A stretch of 64,000 bases of DNA from Ceratothoa steindachneri (Eukaryota > Arthropoda > Malacostraca > Isopoda > Cymothoidae). The notes under the pieces were generated by a model. The model had not been told where the DNA came from. It ran no database searches and was given only the letters and a program-made list of their open reading frames with translations. Shown here one piece after another: positions 19,648-31,794 of this stretch (its first letter is position 1; each line of letters begins with the position of its first letter). The stretch spans positions 149,604,502 through 149,668,501 of the forward strand of contig OZ018329.1 in the NCBI GenBank assembly GCA_963969495.1, written 5' to 3'. The position numbers and the translations under genes were made by a program.

Positions 19648-20270
19648 ATATATAGATAAATATGGGTTATACATAAAGTTTGAAAAAAGATATGGAGTTA
19701 CCTAGAAAATGCATTTGCCAGAAAGTGGAAGAAAATGGAGAAAAGCCAAATTATCTGGTTGTTGTGGGGTATGTGTGTGGTCATGTGAGGATTGAAGTGG
19801 ATGAATGAGAATAAAGGAACACAAAATGACTTAAATGAGTGAATACACATGACCATGAAAATTGTGAGTGGTTGTGCAGTTGTTTTATTTGTATTGAATG
19901 AAGAATCGCTTCTGCTAAACTCCTCAAAGTTGAAGACATTGATTAATGGTAAAGTAGCTTGTAAGACTTGCATGAGGAGTTGTGAAGACTTGCGCTTCCC
20001 TCTTGGTGAATGCAGCACAATTTTTGACACACCGCTGTGTATTATGTTCCAGGTGGTGTGTTCTTTCTTTTGTTCAATTTTATAACTATCTCAGCTCCAG
20101 CCGCCTTTCTTGATTTGTGGTAATTTTAATTCAAGGAACCCAATTGGGGTAATTTGTTATGGAAACCCCAAGGTTGTTTTATTGAATCAATTTTAACATT
20201 ACATATGCATTTTCATCAAAGGACACGCCACATAATACCATATCCAAACACTTTTAGTTGCATAGACCTA
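19648..20270. other. Intron; one unrecognised open frame
   Basis: A 78-codon frame at 19849-20085 (plus) contains NEESLLLNSSKLKTLINGKV and two CxxC-like cysteines (CKTCMRSC). It has no recognised family and no splice support. I would not call it a gene. Confidence 0.35.
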
Positions 20271-21165
20271 TCCCTTCGCTCTCCTGTTTGCCTTTCTGAA
20301 TGAATAAAAAGTAATGAATGATTTACATGGTAGTGACCACTTCTGATTTAGGTTGCACACCTTATCTGAATCTCATCTTTCATCTGAGGTGAAACAATGT
20401 GAGAGGTGATTGGTCAATTTTCAGGGATCCTTTTACAAATACCTCCATTGGTGGCTTTTAAACATTCACTCTACAGTTGGTTATTTCACATCTCTCGTGG
20501 TTGTACCTCACCTGTACATAGTATCTATGCTGGGAGTGGTTTACTCTTCCCTCCCTTTTCATCACTTTCATATTTGTCTCTGATACATTTACTGCTTTCA
20601 ACAAATTCCTATGTCAGAAATTGACAAGTCTCTCTCTGCAACTGGATCACTAGCAAAGTTTGATAAATCCCTGAATATGATTGATTATGCCTTTCGTACT
20701 TAGAATAGCCCACCACATCACTGGCATAAATATATGCAACCTTATCTGGTCTTTTACATGCTTAGATCTGCAGAAGGTGTCCTCTCCTCCCCTGCCCAGT
20801 TGTCTGCACTCATCTGTGAGATTTGGAAAAACACTTGTCCCGCCCCGCCAGGAAGCATGTGATGTTCCTTGAGCATATTTCAGCTCTCGGTGCATTGGAA
20901 TCTCCGCACCCTTTGGTTCACCGTATCTGTAATGCCACAGTTGCAACCAGTCAAGCTTATCTTCTGCTGGGTTCGTGGACATGTGGGAGTTGCAGAGAAT
21001 GAGTGTGCTGATGAAGGCACCAAGGAGTCTACAAGGTCTGGGTGACCAGACCAGTGTCTCACTCTTCCTCACACCAACTACATGGCAAAGATGGGGGACA
21101 GCCGAAGTGAACTTAAAGTTGCATGCCATTGTGCTGTGACTGTTTCCATAGACCTACCCATCAAT
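20271..21165 (+). pseudogene. Diverged LINE fragment (endonuclease end to RNase H)
   Basis: NDLHGSDHF at about 20317-20343 corresponds to the endonuclease end of copies A-C. The segment ALGALESPHPLVHRICNATV, then IFCWVRGHVGVAENEC (about 20890-21010), corresponds to the RNase H end. It breaks off near 21160 after TVSIDLPIN, the position matching 30820 in copy B. The middle is deleted and full of stops, so this is an older member of the family. Confidence 0.65.
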
Positions 21166-21182
21166 ATATATATATATATTAT

Positions 21183-22315
21183 ATGTTTTGGCATATTTCC
21201 TATTTGGTCACTATCGATGAAATGTACGTCAGGGTTCAAAGCGAAGCACTCTGCTGAAACTGCTCTTAAGGTTTCAGATGGTTTACCTAGAGAGGCCGAT
21301 GGGGGTTGTATGTCCATTCTAGTCCTCCTAGATCTCTCCTCTGCTTTAGACACCATCGACCACACTGTCCTCCTTGGTCTCTCGGGCACTGCACTTGATT
21401 GGTTCCACTCATACCTCTCCTCACGCACTCAGTCGGCCGCGTTCAATAACCTCTGCCCGAGCCCGCGCCCATTCATTTTGGGGGGCCTCAGGGCTCATTC
21501 CTCGGTCCCCTCCTCTTTAGCATCTACTTACTTCCTCTTGGCTCCCTTCGCGATTTGGGCCTGTCCTTCCACCTCGATGCTGATGACACTCGGATATACC
21601 TTTCCTCATCCCCTGTGTCCTTCTTTCAATCAATTACCAAGCTCCTTTCAGCCTACACCTCCATAAACGAATGGCTGTCTGCCAACTTTCTCAAACTTAA
21701 CCATGATAAAACCGAAGTTCTCCTTGTTGGTACCGCTTCGATGGTGGAGAAATCTAAAGCTCTCTTCCCCTCCCTAAAACTTGGGGAAAGCAATGTCGCC
21801 TTCTCTGTTACCGGCAGGAATCTTGGTGTTATTTTCGACGAGCAACTCTCATTTAAACCGCACATTCATCGTATCTGTAAGTCTTCCCTCGGTTTCCTCC
21901 GTAACTTCTCACGTGTTCGATCCCATTTTGATCAACGAAGCCTTGAGACTACTATTCATGCCTTCATCACCTCACACGTAGACTACTGCAATTCTCTTCT
22001 AGTGAATCTCCCTTCTTCGTCACTTCGCCCCCTACAACTAGTTCAAAACTATGCTACCCTCCTGAACACTCCTCATTCTGTCCTATGCTGGATGGGTGAC
22101 TGTTCCTTCTCAGTTTGTGCTCCTAGACTGAATGCTCTTCCTGCCGAAGTCCGATCCTCTTCCTCCCTTGCTACTTTTAAACCTCCTGAAGACTCATCTC
22201 TTCAGAATTGCCTTCTCTTCCCTGTAAACTTTCTCTACACTCGCTACACAACCTGTGCTCTGGGAGGGCTAACAGCCCTGAAGGGCACATTATAAATACC
22301 TATTATTATTATTTA
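21183..22315 (+). pseudogene. L2/CR1-like LINE, 5'-truncated RT to 3' end
   Basis: HSAETALKVSDGLPREADGG, ILVLLDLSSALDTIDHTVLL, GTALDWFHSYLSSRTQSA, then after a shift [11 protein letters not shown] (the RT catalytic box, with Tyr replaced by Asp), [36 protein letters not shown] and the 3' AF-type segment ending in [10 protein letters not shown]. The element ends in a short (ATT)n run at 22300-22315, the hallmark of L2/CR1 clades, which lack poly(A). It starts after an (AT)n tract at about 21164-21181. It is unrelated to copies A-D. Confidence 0.85.
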
Positions 22316-22691
22316 ACCTTTGTTTTTCATTCTGCCTCATTTCACTGCTATATTTATATGCAAATAAAAACTACGACCCTGCATTTATCCAATTTCCTAA
22401 AATATCTGGGGTGTCCGAAAACCTTTGCCCATTACTTTTGTGGATGAGTATCTGAGTTGAAAGAAACCTAATGGGCCATGTGGTGCAACATATGTCACTG
22501 AGAAACCTCTTAAATGTTCTTTGATTTTTACTCAAGGGACTGAAGGCCATTCAAAACTTTAGCCTATAAACATGTGCCTCCACCCATGCATTCTTGATAC
22601 TTCCAATCTTCACATTACTACTACCATCTGTTTTTTTTCCCAAACTCTACAGCATACAGCATTATACTGACATTGATTTGTGCCCTTTCAG
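22316..22691. other. Intron ending in a splice acceptor
   Basis: No coding features. It ends with GTGCCCTTTCAG, a strong polypyrimidine/AG acceptor for the next exon. Confidence 0.5.
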
Positions 22692-22874
22692 AGTTTGAAA
22701 AGAAAGAAAGTTGCCCTCCAACCTTCTTCTCCTCCTCCAACATCTGATTCAGAGCCAGAGCCCATCTTGAAACGAAAAATAATACATATAAAGAACAAGG
22801 ACGTTGGACCAAGTGATAATGTTGGAGAATGTTCTGAACTCACTGATTCACCTGAAAGAAGACCACTTACTAAG
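22692..22874 (+). CDS. Internal exon of the zinc-finger gene (basic, Ser/Pro-rich linker)
   Basis: 183 bases, 61 codons, phase 0 at both ends, between CCCTTTCAG| and ACTAAG|GTAAAT. It encodes SLKRKKVALQPSSPPPTSD, EPEPILKRKIIHIKNKDVG and a Ser/Glu-rich end SPERRPLTK. The KRKK and KRK patches could be nuclear localisation signals. It joins in frame with the exon at 18302 and with either zinc-finger exon. Confidence 0.7.
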
Positions 22875-22954
22875 GTAAATTATCTTTTTTTTCCATCCTA
22901 TCACAATGCTTTCCTGGGTGCTGTCTCTATCTTGACAGTCGAGTGGGTTGCAAT

Positions 22955-23290
22955 AACTATTCGGTGTGGGAGATAATGTGCAGTGCTCTGTTTGGAAACT
23001 GGATTGTGATTTATAGCGACTCTTGAGTGCAATGAGAATGCTTGAGACATTGAAATCTCCGCTGCTCCTGGTTTGCAATGTTTGTCATGCTGCAAGGATG
23101 TTGAGAGGGTCTTCTGACAGGGTTCCTGGACATGTATAGATGGCAGAAATGACTGACTGATGAGGGCACCAAATAGTCTGCAAGGACTAGCATTTTGCTC
23201 TTCCTCACTCGATTACATGGTAGGAATCAACTCAGCCATGTCCAGCCCCAGCTTAGCCTCTCCTTACACTACCTCTACCTTTCAGTATCA
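22955..23290 (+). pseudogene. LINE RNase H fragment, strongly decayed
   Basis: Pieces matching copy B can be read: ACTGGATTGTGATTTATAGCGACTC (compare 30017), GGGTTCCTGGACATGTATAG and CTTCCTCACTCGATTACATGG. No frame survives. Confidence 0.6.
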
Positions 23291-23297
23291 TCTCCAT

Positions 23298-24343
23298 CCC
23301 CCGCAGGGGGGTGGGGGGTATCATATGTAGCCTGTTACACTTTAGATCTGGATGGAGGAGCTGCAAATCCAAATTAGGGAAGCCTTATCACTGGGTTCAC
23401 TTGAACTCTGGCTGTGCCGTGGGAAATTGGTTTTCTTCCTCCTCATCCCCTATCAGCATTCCTTTTTTTTTACTATGACTACCTCATACCGTGTCATTAG
23501 AGAGGCTTTAGAACATTTATAAGCAACACTCATAGATCGCAAGAGACCAGGACTTGAGGGGTCTTTGGCATTGTGGCACAATTAATGGGAAAATAGGTTT
23601 TAGCCCTTATAACCCCTTCCCTCTATGTAATTGGCTGACTACCTCCCTGAGACCATTCTCGGGCACATAAGGCTGAGCTCCTTTTTGGCTGCCAGGTCCA
23701 CTAAGTCGGGCTCCCATCTCTCTGCCACAACAAATCCAGATCTTGGCTGTCCAGCGGATGATTAGTACGATTTAGTAAGAAAATCTACCCTGTCACCCTT
23801 CCTCTCTGGTTGCTCAGTTGAATTGCAGCTTTAGGGGAGAGACCAGTCCAATGGGCAACTTCTGGTCGGTGTGCATCGCTGCACAGCTGTGAACAACAAT
23901 CATTAACACCCAGATTGGAAACCTGAAAAGTCTGAGATAGGATATGCAGGAGTGGATGGACCCAGTATATAACTAGGTGTTGAGTTGGGGGAAGAATTCA
24001 ACAGTACCACTCAGACTAGTGGAGAGGCTCACCTCCAGGCATTTTTGTGCAGCAAAGTAACTTCCCCTTTGCCATCTTTGGCGCCACCATCACACAGCTT
24101 CAGCTCTCAAGGTGGTATGGTTAACCCCTCTTTCTAAGGGCGAGATGGCTTTCCCTTAACCCTCATCTTCAGAGATGGCCTTTAATGACTCCCTTAGTAC
24201 CAGCGGTTGGAGGAGACTGCCCTCTTCCATTTGATTCGACTCTCTTTGGCATTGGTCATATGATCCTGCACTGCAGGTGGGAGTTTCCCCTTTTGCAGAG
24301 CGTGTTCATTCTTACCATTGTTTTGTTTCTTTTTTTTTGCTTG
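23298..24343 (+). mobile_element. Long 5' leader of a LINE subfamily, without its body
   Basis: The start CCCCCGCAGGGGGGT...GTAGCCTGTTACACTT and the downstream text (AAGAGACCAGGAC..GAGG, GGCATTG.GG..CAATAATGG-like) match 33222-34030 at the head of copy D2. Only the leader is present before copy B begins at 24344. Confidence 0.6.
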
Positions 24344-24896
24344 CCCCGCAAGGGGGTACCCTATTTAGCCTGTAACACTTTGTGCCTGAAGGAGTTGCAC
24401 ATCCTCCCAGACTGTGTTCTCTATCCTACTTCCCTCACTTTCCCTACAATCTCTCCCACAACTTTCTCTGGTCGGCCTCTAATTTCACGGGGTAGATGCT
24501 GACCAGCTTCCTCTCACCCAACTATCCCAGATCAGGGCTCAGGGGGAAGGGAACATCGTTACCGCACCCCTGAGCTCCGGTCTCGGTGGTGGGCATTTAA
24601 CAACCTGTTTCATCCCCACTCACACCTTCTTCACATCCCCTTTTTTTCTCCTTCCACTGTCTATCGATTTTATGCCGAGCCCAAGGTGGAGCTGCCTTGT
24701 TGATGGGCTGCCAGGCCACTAGGCGGGAGGATTGGCCTCAAATGGTGGCAGCTGGTTCTGCCGGCCCCATATTCAGCTCTTGCAGAGCGGGCTACTGCAT
24801 GGGGTGATTAGCATTTGCATCCCATGAAAAGGCCAGGGTCACTATGCCCATGTATGAAAAAAATTCAATTCCCCTTCAAACAGCTCCAATGAAAAA

Positions 24897-26745
24897 ATGA
24901 AGCCCCACCCCCCACCCCCTGTGCTTTTGCAGGGGACCCTCCCAACTACTACTACCAGAGAGGAGCCTTACTCCTCCCTTATTCCTACTGGCGCAAGTGA
25001 CTCCCGCTCACCTCCTTCTCTGGCGTCGACTTTGGGCGACTTCCTCTTTACAGTGGCAGTCCCTTCCTTTGTTTCCCAAGGCGACTGCCAAGAAAGCTGG
25101 CAGGTGGCCCATAATTGACTGCTCCCAGTGGGAACGGCACGATAGGGCCAACCCCCTTAGGGGGCCGAGAGAAAAAGGCCTGTCGGCCCATGTCCTGCAA
25201 GCTCACATAATGAGCTTACAGGGTGTCACCGTACCTATCCCCCTCTTTTCCTCAAAAGATGCTGGTTCGCTGGCCAAAGAGAGATGACAAAAGGTACCTA
25301 GAATGGGACCTGTGATGTCTTAATGAGGGATGGCCACATGGATGCACCCCTGAGATAGCCATGCTCCCTAAGGTGACCCAGCCCCAGACGGTAGGATCAT
25401 CCATGGGGTCGAACCCAGACTCAGTACCAAGCACAGAACCTGTGTCCGCCCCTATGCAGGCTCCTCCTCAGACGACTCGGGTCCCCGAGGCTTTACAAGG
25501 AAAGGAGGTATCTCCTCCCCCAGCTGGTGCCCCTATGACAGCCAAGACCTTATCGATATCAGAGAAGGATCTTGCTGAGGTTGGTCCATCTGGCTGAGGA
25601 GAGAAGCGGGTTCACTCTCCAACATCCTCTCCTAAGGTTAAAAAGAATAGGAAAAATACGAAAAACACTCGGGGCTGCTCTCCCTCTGTGGGAGCCGCGG
25701 GGACGGATGGGGCCGCTGCCTTTTTGGCAAGCAACCAAGCAAAGATCGGCACGTCCCGCCCCGGTGCTATCCCGGGTAAGGAGTCCCTGACCAAGACAAA
25801 TAGTGCAAGTGCACAGAGCGGAGCCTCGATTATGTCGGGGCCCATCATTCAGAGGTTTCCTGGCGTTTACGAGCGGGCTAGTTTCAAACACTTCCTCGTT
25901 ATTCGTTCCACTGATGGCAGCATGTTGGCTAAGGGCAACATGGTCCATCAGAGGAGAGCATTAGCTAGCGTGATTGGTAGAGAGCCAAAGGTGACCCGTT
26001 TCTCGGACGGGACCTTTCTGCCGAATGCGCCGAATCCCTCCGAGGCGGCCATGATCAGTGCCCTTCTGACACTTGATGGCATGCCGGTGAGTGTGACGCC
26101 GCACTCTACTGTGAACTTCGTGAAAGGAGTAGTTTATTGTGAGGGAACTCGTGGACTATTCCATAGATGAGATCATCTTGGAGCTTGCTGAGCATGGCGC
26201 AGACAAGGTCGAGCGTGTGATGAGATAACAGGGAAAGGCCTCGAGACCCACCCCTACACTTTTCGTCACGTTCGACTGTGACAAGCTCCCAGAGTCGGTG
26301 CGTGCTGGTTGGTACCACTACCGCATGAAGCCATTCGTGCCACTGCCACGGAGGTGCTACTAGTTTCACCGCTTCGGCCATACTAATGACTCCTGTATGC
26401 GCACAAAGTCGGGGTACCCGAATTCTGTGTAAGTTACTCCAAGGCCACACTTGATAAGTCCAAATCGTGTATGGCTAAGTGTGTCAATTGCGGAGAGCCG
26501 CAATTGCTTCTTCGAAGCAAGGTGGTGCGTATCTGCTTGAGAAGGAAGTCTCGGCCGTTCAGGCCCAGGATTGTGTCTCATTTCGCGAGGCTAAGGACTT
26601 AGTCCTGGCGCGCCCGGCTCTGCCTGGGACGTCTTATGCCTCAATGTTAAGAAAGACACCCTCTGCTCTTGGCCCCTCCAAGCTTACGAGGACGGTCGTT
26701 TGCGCGCCCATTCGGAACCTTTCTGCGGCTTCTACCCAACCCTAG
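24897..26745 (+). pseudogene. LINE copy B ORF1 (gag-like)
   Basis: It starts at ATG 24897 after an A-tract. The best-preserved part is 25688-26170 (160 codons): PIIQRFPGVYERASFKHFLV, STDGSMLAKGNMVHQRRALA, MPVSVTPHSTVNFVKGVVY. A zinc-knuckle region follows at about 26350-26510 with a stop replacing Tyr/Cys, then the basic C-terminal tail. Gag-like ORF1 proteins of this group bind the LINE RNA. Confidence 0.72.
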
Positions 26746-27254
26746 CGCTTCCCGGGTAGAGCTGGCGGCATAAAGGGTTCACACCCAGCCCCGGCTAAAA
26801 CCAGGGTTTCCCCTTCTTTCCCCACGGTGACCGTTTCCCGTAAAGCGAAACGGCTCTGCGCCTCCACCGAGTAGTTAGCCTCGCAGGAGGCAACACTCTT
26901 GAAGTTGGACGTGAGGCCATCTTCCAGGGTTCCAAAAGCTGCCCCTCGAAAGGAGGACAGCACTAAAGGAGCTTCGGCTCCTTCGCCCACACCCAGTGAT
27001 GGGCTCGGTGGCTTGGAGAAGGTGGATCCTCCAAAAGAAGCACCCCCGCCTGCCTAAGGTTTCGAGGCGGAGGGAGAAAAAGACTCCCATGGCGAGCCCA
27101 ACCTCCCCCGATACGCCCTAGAAGGCGACAGCGCCTTGAGCGCTTTGTCCGGCCAACAGCACCCAGAGTTCTGCATCTGGGAAGCGTACGGCCATTCCCG
27201 TGAGGGTCTTTTCTTGGAAGAGGGCCCTCGCATCTCCTCCGAGCTAGGTCTGGA

Positions 27255-27890
27255 GGGCATATTCCTTCAATAGAATTGCCGCGGACTCCAGGCCAACTGA
27301 GAGGAGTTGCGGAGGCTCGTCTCCTTCCATTTCCCGTTAGCTATCTTTTTGCAGGAGACCATGCTGGACGCGTGTCCCCTGCCCACCCCCCTGAGGTATA
27401 AGGGTTTTGCGTCCCCACCACCACGGGATGGGGGCCGGGCAGTAGGATGCGCGATTTACACCAGGCATGATGCCGTTCTCTTTGCTCTAGATACCTCCTT
27501 TGAAGTTGCAACTGGATAGGAGGTATACTGTTATTTCTGCGTACATTCCACCGTCAGCCGACTTCGACACGGGGCCTTCCGCCGCGTCGTGGCACGATTG
27601 CTAAGGCCCTATCTCTTGGTCGGGGACTTGAACGGGAGACACCCCCTCTGGAGAGAGTACTCGATCAATCCCAGGGGTCAGGTCCTTGTAGCGCTGGAGA
27701 TAGGTGTCCTAAATATGGATGAGTTTACGTGTCACTGCCCGATAAGTGCTTCCTTTTCCTGCCTCGATCTATCTTTGTGCTCTCTGGATGCACAGCCTGC
27801 TTTTGGCTGGGAGCTGGTCGATGACCTCCATGGTAGTGATCACTTTGCCATTTAAATTTCAGGAAATGACTGATTTCTCTGTCTCAGGAG
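27255..27890 (+). pseudogene. LINE copy B endonuclease
   Basis: Motifs LAIFLQETMLDACPLPTPL, VISAYIPPSADF, LLVGDLNGRHPLWREYSINP and LHGSDHFAI identify the APE-type nuclease. The catalytic Glu, Asn and His motifs are present, but a short deletion near 27505 and frame changes near 27600 and 27860 break the frame. Confidence 0.78.
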
Positions 27891-28379
27891 AGGAGTTTAG
27901 GTCGGTAGATGAGGCCTTTGAGTTGTTCTCTGACGACTCATTGCCGTGGGCCTAACTACTATTCCTGGAACGTCTGGGCGTTTTCCATGCCGACTGCTCC
28001 CGTGGTGTTCAGCCGAGTGTGAGGCGGCCCCCAAACAGAAGCGTTATGCCTACATGCGCTATAAGCGCCGCCCGAATGACTTGACTGTTAGTGAATTTCA
28101 TCGAGCTAGGGCTAGGTTCCGGTATATTTCGAAGCATGCCCGCCGCTTTTCTTGGTGGGCATACGTGTCTTCACTTAACAGAAAAGACCCCTCTAGCAGA
28201 GATGTGGAAGCGAATCAAAAGGATTCGGGGCAAGTTCTCGCAGGACCACCCTTCCCTTCTCCAGGAGAATGATGGGACCTCTATCTCGGACCCCGCGTCC
28301 GTGCCGGAATCCCTAGCGTACGCTTTCTCCGCATTTTCTAGCCGGGATGCTGCTCCACCAGCATTCAATGCGCGTCGTG

Positions 28380-29440
28380 ATGTCGCGGAAGGCCGCCGGC
28401 TAGATTTTACCTCCAGAGGCGGAGAACCCTTCAAGGACAGATTTACTGTGAGTGAGTTGCGTTCCGCTTTCGCTTCGTGCGCGGACACCGCCCCTGGTCC
28501 GGACGATGTTCCGTACGCCATGCTTTAACACCTGGGTTAGCGAGGCATGGCCTTTCTGTTAGATTTTTTCAACAGGATCTGGATATAGGGTATCCTCCCA
28601 GATCCCTGGCGAATCGCTACCCTATGCTCGCTTTTCGCAAACTGGGCAGAGATCACACTACCCAGGCTGGTTTCTGCCCAATATCTCTAACCTCGTGCGT
28701 GTGCAAGTTGATGGAGAAATTTGTAAATGTTAGATTAGCATTTTTACTCGACAGCGGAAGCCATCTGTCTTCTGCACAGTGCAGCTTCCGCAAGTTACAC
28801 TCCACTTCCGATGTTCCACTCCGAGTCTTAAATGTCCATAGCGAGGCCTTCCTTCGTAGACAGCACTACGCCACGGTGTTTTTCGATCTGGAGAAGGCCT
28901 ATGATACCGCATGGCGATACGGTATCATGGAGACTCTCCACACCATGGGAGAAAGGGGACGCCTCCCAATCTTTATATCTGAATTTTTGCGGGATCGTCG
29001 ATTCCGCGTACCGGTAGGGGGGAGCCTTCTCTAGGCCAATGGACAGGAAGAGGGGGGTCCCTTAAAGAACTGTCCTCAGTGTTACACCCCTTTCCCTGAG
29101 CTTCAACGGCATCACTTCGGTACTGCCTGAAGATGTTCTCGCTACGCTCTACGTGGACGACCTTTCGATCTCTTTTGATGCGGCCCAGACTCCAACTCTA
29201 GAGCGTCGATTCTAACAGGCATTTTACCGCGTCTCTTGTAACGCTGAAGTGTACAGGCTTCGTTTTTTCTTGGCCAAGACTAAGGTGGTGCATTTCTGCC
29301 GCCATCCACGGCTCCACCCTGGCCCAGCCTTGTTTCTCAATGGGGTGCGCCTGGAAGTGGTTAACTCGCACCCTTTCCTTGGTCTTGTATTTAACCAACA
29401 CCATGGATATTCTTCGTTCCGTGACGTCATGCGCTGGTAG
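28380..29440 (+). pseudogene. LINE copy B reverse transcriptase
   Basis: SELRSAFASCADTAPGPDDV opens the domain. LTSCVCKLMEKFVNVRLAF, HYATVFFDLEKAYDTAWRYG and LYVDDLSISFDAAQ with the YVDD catalytic pair (about 29150-29164) follow. Stops at about 28526, 28588, 29032 and 29211 disrupt the frame. Confidence 0.8.
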
Positions 29441-29839
29441 GGCTACTGCCTTACTTTTTTTATCAATCTTTTGTTCGTTCGAAGCTCTACTTCGCGCAAC
29501 CGAGCGTGTATTGCCTTAACGTGGACTCGATCCACCACACCGGCCTTGCGCACCTACCCCATTGAGAGCCTACTTATCGATGCTGGGGAGATGCCACTCG
29601 CTCTGCGCCGTGCACAGTGCATTATTCGTCTGTACGCGCGAGCCCGGCTCCTCCCTCAGTCGCCAACAGCTGATCTTGACGGTGCCTATGCCGCCGAGAG
29701 ATGTCAGTCATACCCCTAAGCCCTTTGGATTTAAGGCTAAGAAACTCCTTGGAGAGCTAGATATAGCTCTCGGGCCGGTGGTGCCCCTGGTTCTGTCCAG
29801 AACCCCACTATTTGCAGCACACTTCGTCTCAGGCTGGTG

Positions 29840-31087
29840 CCGTGCCAGTGTATAGGGATGGCTCCAAGTCCCAAGAGGGAGTCGGTTTCCACGCCGTATT
29901 CCCTCTGTTTTAAGTCAGCGGGGCTCTACCGGTCGCTGCGTCTGTCTTCACGGCCGAGTTGGTTTCAATACACCCCTCGGTACTGCAGATAACGCGACGT
30001 GCCTAGTTGCGAGACCGGATTGTGATTTATAGCGACTCACAAGGCGCCCTGAGTGCTCTCGGGGCATTGGAATCTCTATCCTCCTGGTTCCGTGATATCC
30101 GTGACGCCACGGTAGCCGCGAGCCGCATGGAAGTTGAGATTATCTTCTGCTGGGTTGCTGCCCAGGACGCCACCCTGGAGGGTACCACATTTGGCTATTT
30201 GTCGCCACGCCTCTGCTCCCAAAGCTTGTACTGCGCCGGGAGTATTGCGTTCGACCTTTTTGGAGCACACCTCGTTTCACGCTGGAACCGTGCCAGTGTA
30301 TACGGATGGCTCCAAATCCCAAGAGGGGGTCGGCTTCCACGCTGTATCCCTTCTGTTTGAAGTCAGCGTGGCTCTGCCAGGCCTCTGTCTGTCTGTCTTC
30401 ACGGCTGAGCTGGTGGCAATACACCACTCGGTACGGGAGATTACGCGACGTGTCCGGTTCGGAGACCGGATTGTGATCTATAGCGACTCACAAAGCGCCC
30501 TGAGTGCTCTCGGGGCATTGGAATCTCCGCATCCCCTGGTTCGCGATATCCGTGACGCCACGGTTATGGCGAGCCGGGCAGATGTCGAGATTATCTTCTG
30601 CTGGGTTCCTGGACATGTAGGAATTGCGGGGAATGAGCGCGCCAAAGAGTCCGCGAAGACTCTGCGACCGGACCAGCGTTTGGCTCTTCCTCACACCGAC
30701 TACATGGCAGGAATACGGGCAGCTCTTCGGACTGCTTGTCAAAGAAGATGGGAGATGGTCGAAGGGAACTTAAAGTTGCTTGCCATTGCGCCGCGACTGT
30801 TCCCATGTACCTATCCCCCAATGCCGCGACGGCTTCAGGTGGCTTTCTGTCGTCTCCGAATCGGACACACTCGTGTGACGCATCGCTATTTGATGGAGCG
30901 CTCGCCTGCACCCTATTGCGACGACTGCGTCGTCCCCCAGACTGTTCGACACATTCTTGTCGAATGTCCTAGTCTGGGTGATCTTCGCGCACGTTACCGG
31001 TACCGGGAGGGGCGGGGTCGCTACCGCCTGTCCTTTATACTTTATACTCGGGACGAGTGCGTGCACATTGACTTGTGGACTTGTTGA
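29840..31087 (+). pseudogene. LINE copy B: duplicated RNase H region and C-terminal CCHC
   Basis: The RNase H start is present twice. The first copy (about 29843-30150) reads VYRDGSKSQEGVGFHAV with stops. The second (about 30291-30700) reads VYTDGSKSQEGVGFHAV, VFTAELVAIHHSVREITRRV, IVIYSDSQSALSALGALES and WVPGHVGIAGNERAKESA. The offset is 448 bases. The second copy lies in a 317-codon open stretch (30134-31087) that continues to the gag-like C-terminal finger CDDCVVPQTVRHILVEC. The last expected catalytic Asp (NERAD in most relatives) is Lys here, giving NERAKE. Confidence 0.82.
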
Positions 31088-31259
31088 CTTTTGGGTGGAG
31101 GCCGGCCTTCTCCCTTTCATTTAACTAGGTTTAGTTGTTTTTGTTATTGTTGTTTTCTGTTCAAGTTTTTTAAAGTAGCCTAGAACTTGGCTGTTTGTTT
31201 ACAGCGACTTATGCCTAAGTGTGCAGTCGCCAGATAGCCCCTTAAAAAAAAATAAAAAA

Positions 31260-31655
31260 ATATTCTTCTGGGTTCCTGGACATGTGGGAATGAAGGCGCC
31301 AAAAGGTCTGTAAGAACTGGGCGACCAGACCAGCGTTTCACTCTTCCTCACATAGACTCCATGGCAGGAATACGGGGGCAAGATGGAGACGGCTTAGGAG
31401 ATGAGTTCTTGCATGCAGACTTGACTATCTGACTTTTTGGAGGAGGGTGGCCTCCATTTTATTTTACTCTCTGTTTAAGGTCGCATTTTCCTGCAACAGG
31501 GGGAGGCGGGCCTTCCTCCTCCCCTCGATGCCAGTGTGTGGTCCTTTGTTGTTTTTAGGTTTGATGTAACCTAGTTTTAGGCTTGTAATTAATTAATTAC
31601 GGTAACTTATGCCCTTGCAGGTAATCGCCAAATAGGTGCTAATAAAAAGTTGTAT
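31260..31655 (+). pseudogene. Older LINE 3' end next to copy B
   Basis: FWVPGHVG-like text at 31266-31290, TMAGIRG at about 31360 and a tail ending ACTTATGCCCTTGCAGGTAATCGCCAAATAGGTGCTAATAAAAA-like (about 31603-31648) mark the 3' end of another subfamily with a related tail motif. Confidence 0.65.
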
Positions 31656-31794
31656 TAAGGCCCATTTCAGCCTTGTTCTTTTTCTCTATTAATATTCTTT
31701 CCATTCCCGCATTTTTCCTCGTTTCTTTTCACCCCCTCAATAGTTAACAATCCCTTATCCTCAGAAATAGGAAATAAATATATCACTTTTTCAG

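Larger units (their letters stand above)
24344..31259 (+). mobile_element. LINE copy B (RNase H-bearing family), about 6.9 kb
   Basis: The copy runs from CCCCGCAAGGGGGTACC to the conserved tail (TAGCCTAGAACTTGG, CGACTTATGCCTAAGTGTGCAG, TCGCCAGATAGCCCCTT) and an A-rich end at 31259. ORF1, endonuclease, linker, RT, RNase H and C-terminal CCHC can all be recognised in the same order as copy C, with many stops. It is followed by TATTCTTCTGGGTTCCTGGAC, itself a piece of RNase H sequence, so copy B apparently landed in or beside an older member of the family. Confidence 0.88.

Noticed and set aside
19849..20085. 78-codon open frame with paired cysteines
   Set aside because: No recognised family, no splice-site support and no conservation evidence; left as a note within the intron entry.
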